Source: Bacteroidales bacterium UBA2716
GTDB taxonomy: Bacteria; Bacteroidota; Bacteroidia; Bacteroidales; UBA932
Assembly: GCA_002354005.1 (NCBI GenBank)
Contig: DEKS01000182.1
Span: forward strand, 4,619 to 13,713
DNA length: 9,095 nt
Direction: 5' to 3'
Part shown: one piece after another, positions 5,478 through 9,095 of the stretch
Layout of the letters: each line of letters starts with the position of its first letter
How positions within the stretch are numbered: position 1 is the first letter of the stretch
Notes under the pieces: model-generated
The model's database searches: none
The model's input: only the letters and a program-made list of their open reading frames with translations
Told to the model about the DNA's origin: nothing
Program-made: the position numbers and the translations under genes

Positions 5478-6215
5478 ATGAAAACGAACCATTTTTTTAA
5501 GAACGAAGCCCTGGAGGCCCTCCGCGGGAACTGGGGAAAAGCCGTTGTCCTTGCCCTCCTGTATGTCCTCCTGGCCGGTGCCTTTGCCGGGCCCACGGCA
5601 TACAGCAGTGTAAAAATGCAGCAATATGCCCAGGAAAACATCACGGGCACGCGCAGCGTCTCCCAGATGGCATCCGTCATCCAGAGTCCGGAGTTCCTTT
5701 CCATGCAGCGCCGCGCCAACGGCACTTCGGGGGCAGCCACGCTGTTCCAGATTTTCATTCTCGCCCCCTTCGCCCTGGGCTATGCCAACGCCTTCCGCCG
5801 CCTGGTGGCAGCTAAGGAAAACAAGCTTCTGTACAACACCGTGCACATTGGCTTCTCCAATTACTGGCACAAGGTATGGGGCCAGTTGCTCAAGAGCATT
5901 TTCATCGCCCTCTGGACCTTCCTGTTTATCATTCCGGGCATCGTCAAAGTCTATTCTTACGCCATGACCGAATACATTCTGGAGGAGAATCCGGAACTCA
6001 GCGCAAACGAGGCCATCGACCGCAGCCGCTTCATGATGCGCGGCCACAAGTTCGACCTGTTCTGGCTGCAACTCAGTTTCATCGGGTGGTTCTTCCTGTG
6101 CATCCTCACCGCCGGTATCGGCTTCCTTTGGCTGGATCCCTACTACCACTGCGCCAAAGCTGCTTTCTATGAGGAAGTGAAGGCCGACTACGCCCTGAAC
6201 GGCGGCCTGGCCTAA
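5478..6215 (+). CDS. DUF975 family integral membrane protein
   Basis: A 245-residue inner-membrane protein of unknown function, family DUF975. It opens with a short cytoplasmic N-terminus, KNEALEALRGNWGKAVVLALLY, where a family-typical amphipathic region leads into the first helix (about 20-40). Further helices are at about 87-107, 136-156 and 195-219. The family signature is clear: FIIPGIVKVYSYAMTEYILEE, then NPELSANEAIDRSRFMMRGHK and FDLFWLQLSFIGWFFL, then DPYYHCAKAAFYEEV. I start at ATG 5478; an in-frame TTG at 5451 lies inside the promoter box. It is alone on its strand, divergent from lemA. Its stop TAA (6213-6215) overlaps the stop codon of the converging sensor-phosphatase gene by three bases, leaving no room for a terminator between them. 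Confidence 0.92.
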   Translation: MKTNHFFKNEALEALRGNWGKAVVLALLYVLLAGAFAGPTAYSSVKMQQYAQENITGTRSVSQMASVIQSPEFLSMQRRANGTSGAATLFQIFILAPFALGYANAFRRLVAAKENKLLYNTVHIGFSNYWHKVWGQLLKSIFIALWTFLFIIPGIVKVYSYAMTEYILEENPELSANEAIDRSRFMMRGHKFDLFWLQLSFIGWFFLCILTAGIGFLWLDPYYHCAKAAFYEEVKADYALNGGLA

Positions 6216-8140
6216 GCGAGTTTGATACAGAGCATGGTGAGGTCGTCGCTGGCCTCTGCGATGCCCACATGCGACGCCACTGCGGCGTGCACCTTTTCCA
6301 CAACGCCCTGTGCACTTTCCGAATGCGGGAGGCTGGCCAGGGCGTTCATCATGCGCTCGTTGCCGAATTCCTCATGCGAGACGTTCTCGGCCTCGTTCAG
6401 GCCGTCCGTATACAGGAAAATGCGGACGCCGCGCATGTTTTCCATGGTCTGGCCTTCAAAGGCGTAGCCCGGCATAATGCCGATGGGCGTATTGGGCTCA
6501 CAAGTCATGAAATGCGGTTCCGGCGTAAACAGCACGGGCGGGTTGTGACCGCAGTTGCAGAAATCCAGGCGGCCGGTCTTGAGGTCCAGGCAGCCAATGA
6601 ACAGCGTCACGAACATGAGTTGCTCGTTGTGCTGGGACATCTCGTTGTTGATTTGACGGGCTACCTCCGCCGGTGGATTCCCCTGCCAGGACAAGACGCG
6701 GAACAGGTTGCAGGCCACGGCCATGAACAAACTGGCCGGGATGCCTTTTCCGCTCACGTCGCCCACGCAGAAGTACAGTTGTTCGTCGCGGATAAAGTAG
6801 TCGTACAGGTCTCCCCCGACCTCCTTTGCCGGAGACATAAACGCATATAGGTCAACGTCTTTGCGCTCCGGGAAAGGCGGGAATACCCGCGGCACCATGT
6901 CCATCTGGATGGAACGGGCAATGTGCAGTTCTCCTTCTATACGCTCCTTCTTGGCCGTGGTAGTGGTGAGCTCGTCAATGTAATTCACCAGGGAAGTCTG
7001 CATTTCCGAGAACGAGCGGCTCAGGACGCCGACTTCGTCGTTGCGCTTAATCTGGGGAAGTGCCGTACCAAAGTTACCGGATGCGATGGTTTCGGCCTGT
7101 ACGGCCAATGCACGGAGGGGCTGCAGTTGTTTACGGATAATTCGGAAGAATACCAGGTACATAAGCAGCAATCCCACCAGCACAATGGTAAGGACGATAT
7201 TCTGGAGACGATGGAACCCGCCAAAGATATCGCTTTCCGGGCATACGATGGCAACGCTCCAGCCGGTGGTCATCATGGGCTTGTAGAAGACATAGCTGTC
7301 GTCCTCGCCAAAAACCAGCTCCGTCATGCCCTCTTTCCACTCCTGCATGTCCTCTCCCAGTTTGCGAATGCCCGGATTGGGGCTCACCAAATCCTCGGTG
7401 AAAATGCTCTGATAGAAGAGTCTCTGGGGATCCGGGTGCACCAGGAAAGTGCCGCCGCGGCCCACCAGGATGCTATAGGAATGCGGGTACGGTTTAACGG
7501 CCGAAATAGTCTGGGAGAGCCACTCCAACGAGATGTCCAGTGTGAGCGTGCCCACAAAACTGCCGTCGTTGCCAATGAGCGGCTTGCAGTAGGACACCAT
7601 CATCTTGGAATTCATGGTGCTGTCGTCAAACTCCTCCTGGTCTGTATAGGGCTCTGTCCAGCATGGCTGTCCCATGAGCTTGGGCAGCAGATACCAGTCC
7701 AGATAAAAATACTGGTAGCTGTCCTGGCCTTCCTGCTGGGTGTAGACGGTTTTGCCGTTGTTGTTGGAATAGGCCGAGAAATAACGGCCCTTTTCCGGGA
7801 AATAATAGGGTTCAAAGGAAATGGAACAGCCGTTCAGGAAAGAATTGGTGAGAACTACCTCGCGGGAGAGGTCGAACATGACATCCGGCTTGTCCAGGTT
7901 CTGGTAGATGCGGCCTTCCAGGTTGTCCGCTACCAGTTCTACGTCTTCCAGGATGCCGTTAACGCGAATAACCGTATTATCCAGCACACGCTTGGCGCCC
8001 TGGATGGCCTCCCGGCGCACGGCGCGGCGTGCGACCACGGTCATATAGCCCAGCGCCGCCACAAAGATAGCCGCCGCAAAAAACACAATCCACAGACTCA
8101 GACGGGTGGACAGGGAGTTCCGTATTTCTTTCAGTTTCAT
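6212..8140 (-). CDS. dCache-HAMP-SpoIIE/RsbU-type PP2C protein phosphatase (membrane sensor)
   Basis: A 642-residue signalling protein. Membrane helix 1 is at about 15-36, and a periplasmic dCache sensor spans about 45-305. The sensor carries the Cache-type segment LDWYLLPKLMGQPCWTEPYTD (147-167), and its second half carries ILVGRGGTFLVHPDP. Membrane helix 2 is at about 314-334, HAMP at about 335-385 (KRNDEVGVLSRSF), and a short coiled linker at 385-415. The C-terminal SpoIIE/PP2C domain (about 415-642) has all the metal-site motifs: VGGDLYDYF (Asp444), VGDVSGKGIPAS (Asp461), CNCGHNPP, LYTDGLNEA (Asp579) and ASDDLTML (Asp632/633). It is therefore predicted active on phosphoserine/threonine of a STAS-type anti-sigma antagonist, as in RsbU. 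No STAS or RsbW-like kinase is in the window. Its ATG overlaps the stop of the upstream binding-protein gene (ATGA), so the two are translationally coupled. Confidence 0.93.
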   Translation of the reverse strand: MKLKEIRNSLSTRLSLWIVFFAAAIFVAALGYMTVVARRAVRREAIQGAKRVLDNTVIRVNGILEDVELVADNLEGRIYQNLDKPDVMFDLSREVVLTNSFLNGCSISFEPYYFPEKGRYFSAYSNNNGKTVYTQQEGQDSYQYFYLDWYLLPKLMGQPCWTEPYTDQEEFDDSTMNSKMMVSYCKPLIGNDGSFVGTLTLDISLEWLSQTISAVKPYPHSYSILVGRGGTFLVHPDPQRLFYQSIFTEDLVSPNPGIRKLGEDMQEWKEGMTELVFGEDDSYVFYKPMMTTGWSVAIVCPESDIFGGFHRLQNIVLTIVLVGLLLMYLVFFRIIRKQLQPLRALAVQAETIASGNFGTALPQIKRNDEVGVLSRSFSEMQTSLVNYIDELTTTTAKKERIEGELHIARSIQMDMVPRVFPPFPERKDVDLYAFMSPAKEVGGDLYDYFIRDEQLYFCVGDVSGKGIPASLFMAVACNLFRVLSWQGNPPAEVARQINNEMSQHNEQLMFVTLFIGCLDLKTGRLDFCNCGHNPPVLFTPEPHFMTCEPNTPIGIMPGYAFEGQTMENMRGVRIFLYTDGLNEAENVSHEEFGNERMMNALASLPHSESAQGVVEKVHAAVASHVGIAEASDDLTMLCIKLA

Positions 8141-9090
8141 CGGATTAGCTCCTCCAGGGTTACGTAGCGTTGAATAAGGCCGCCTTGCATCATAATCTCA
8201 TTGGCCTGCTGCAACATATCTTCGCGGATGCGATATTCCCGCTCATGGGTGTCCGGATCCAGTTGCAGGGACAGGATTTCCTCCAGCATCAGGTGCTGCA
8301 GGATACGGTTGGTGGCAATGTGGTTCTTTTCCACATAGCGCATAACAATGTCCAGGGCCTCCTCCGGATGGGCGGCGGTATAGTCCCAGCCGCGACGGCT
8401 GGCACGCGCGAACTTCAGTGCCTGCTCCTTGTGCGTCTCATAGTAGGCGCGGGACACGTACAGGCCGTCTTCCTGGATGTTATAGCCATGGTCAGACAAA
8501 CGGTACACACAACTTTCCGGGACATTGAACCCGGCCTGCCGTATCTGGAAAAACTCATTGTAGGACATGGCCACAATGGCATCTACGGCACCGGCGATGT
8601 ATAGGTTTACCATGTTGGCGGCACGAATCCACTCAAAATTGAGCTGTGCCTGCTGCGCAACGCTCTCCAGCAGTTGCGTGAATCCGCCGGCCCAAATGCC
8701 CACCTTTTCCCCCTGCTGCTGCATAGGGTTTTTCCCCCGACGGGAAATGACCACCATGCCATTGTTCATGGAAGTTTGCAGAATATTCACCATGGGCAGG
8801 CCGTTGGCCGCAAACTGAACGGCCTGGGCCAGCTGCAGCGTAGTTACCTGGCTCAGGTTGGAGCGGACACGGTTTTCTGCGCTTTGGGTGGCATTGGGGT
8901 GCGTAATGGAAACTTTGAGGCCTTCTTCCTCATAGAAGCCCAGTTCCTGCGCTACGTAATAGCCGGCGAACTGCGCCTGGGCCGTCCACTGCGGGGTAAA
9001 AACAATCATGTCCTGCTTGGGCTTTGTCTTCTGGGCTCCAAGCGGAAGCGCCACCAGTGCGGCTAACAGTATGAGGGTAAAACGTTTCAT
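8137..9090 (-). CDS. NMT1/THI5-like periplasmic substrate-binding protein
   Basis: A 317-residue protein with a Sec signal peptide (MKRFTLILLAALVALPLGAQ) and no lipobox Cys, so it is probably soluble in the periplasm. It then follows the type-2 periplasmic binding fold of the NMT1/THI5/SsuA group: TPQWTAQAQFAGYYVAQELGFYEEEGLKV at about 32-60, the usual opening of the family (W..qaqfaGyyvA...GfY...GL.V), then QLAQAVQFAANGLPMVNI and GEKVGIWAGGF, the phosphate/sulfonate- or pyrimidine-type site region. The yeast THI5 CCCFC motif is not present, so it is a binding protein, not the synthase. The ligand cannot be told from sequence; pyrimidine precursors, sulfonates, nitrate or riboflavin-like compounds are all seen in the family. 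No permease or ATPase gene follows. Its stop TGA overlaps the phosphatase ATG by 4 bases. The upstream promoter is outside the window. Confidence 0.92.
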   Translation of the reverse strand: MKRFTLILLAALVALPLGAQKTKPKQDMIVFTPQWTAQAQFAGYYVAQELGFYEEEGLKVSITHPNATQSAENRVRSNLSQVTTLQLAQAVQFAANGLPMVNILQTSMNNGMVVISRRGKNPMQQQGEKVGIWAGGFTQLLESVAQQAQLNFEWIRAANMVNLYIAGAVDAIVAMSYNEFFQIRQAGFNVPESCVYRLSDHGYNIQEDGLYVSRAYYETHKEQALKFARASRRGWDYTAAHPEEALDIVMRYVEKNHIATNRILQHLMLEEILSLQLDPDTHEREYRIREDMLQQANEIMMQGGLIQRYVTLEELIR

Positions 9091-9095
9091 CCAAC

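Noticed and set aside
5454..6149. Minus-strand frame opposite the DUF975 gene
   Set aside because: The + strand frame has clear DUF975 signatures and membrane helices; the minus frame is a charged low-information sequence.
6923..8167. Long open frame on the + strand (414 codons) opposite the sensor phosphatase
   Set aside because: It mirrors a gene with intact Cache, HAMP and PP2C motifs. The mirror protein has no recognisable motif, promoter or start context.
1..9095. Mobile elements, CRISPR array, toxin-antitoxin or defence genes
   Set aside because: No transposase or integrase motifs, target-site duplications, spaced direct repeats or small paired genes were found. The tRNA-Leu gene has no visible duplicated 3' end that would mark an integration site.

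Overview
The window looks like a chromosomal segment from a fairly GC-rich member of the Bacteroidota, most likely the Bacteroidales. The clues are: promoters that fit the Bacteroidota pattern (TTTG about 19-21 bases before TAnnTTTG), with perfect TAnnTTTG boxes before the tRNA-Leu gene, before rpsP and before the DUF975 gene; few clear Shine-Dalgarno sequences; a ribosomal protein S16 with a long Ala/Lys/Glu-rich tail; and a short outer-membrane barrel gene paired with a lipoprotein gene. I see no insertion sequence, phage gene, CRISPR array or broken gene. The organism assignment is inference from these features.

Layout, left to right. (1) Positions 1-498 hold the 3' end of xylA (xylose isomerase, + strand), ended by a hairpin terminator that also serves the tRNA-Leu(GAG) gene arriving from the other side (561-643, minus). 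(2) Positions 707-1911 (minus) hold a two-gene unit: a predicted outer-membrane beta-barrel protein followed 11 bases later by a predicted lipoprotein. Neither has a function I recognise. (3) Divergent from it, 2066-3102 (+) is rpsP-rimM, overlapping by one base (TAATG), followed by a strong bidirectional terminator. (4) Positions 3198-5405 (minus) hold lemA followed by a DUF2207 membrane protein with a Gly-rich tail, a pairing known from many bacteria. (5) Divergent from lemA, 5478-6215 (+) is a DUF975 membrane protein. The intergenic spacer carries overlapping promoters and a perfect inverted repeat. (6) Positions 6212-9090 (minus) hold an NMT1/THI5-like periplasmic substrate-binding protein whose stop codon overlaps the start of a large membrane sensor. 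The sensor has a dCache domain outside the membrane, then HAMP and a SpoIIE/RsbU-type PP2C phosphatase inside. Its 3' end overlaps the DUF975 gene by 4 bases.

The best candidate for something unusual is the last pair. An ABC-type binding protein is translationally coupled to a sensor phosphatase, and no transporter permease or ATPase follows it. This suggests the binding protein delivers a ligand signal to a partner-switching (anti-sigma) pathway rather than only feeding a transporter. The second candidate is the inverted-repeat operator-like site between lemA and the DUF975 gene. The rest is ordinary core-genome content.
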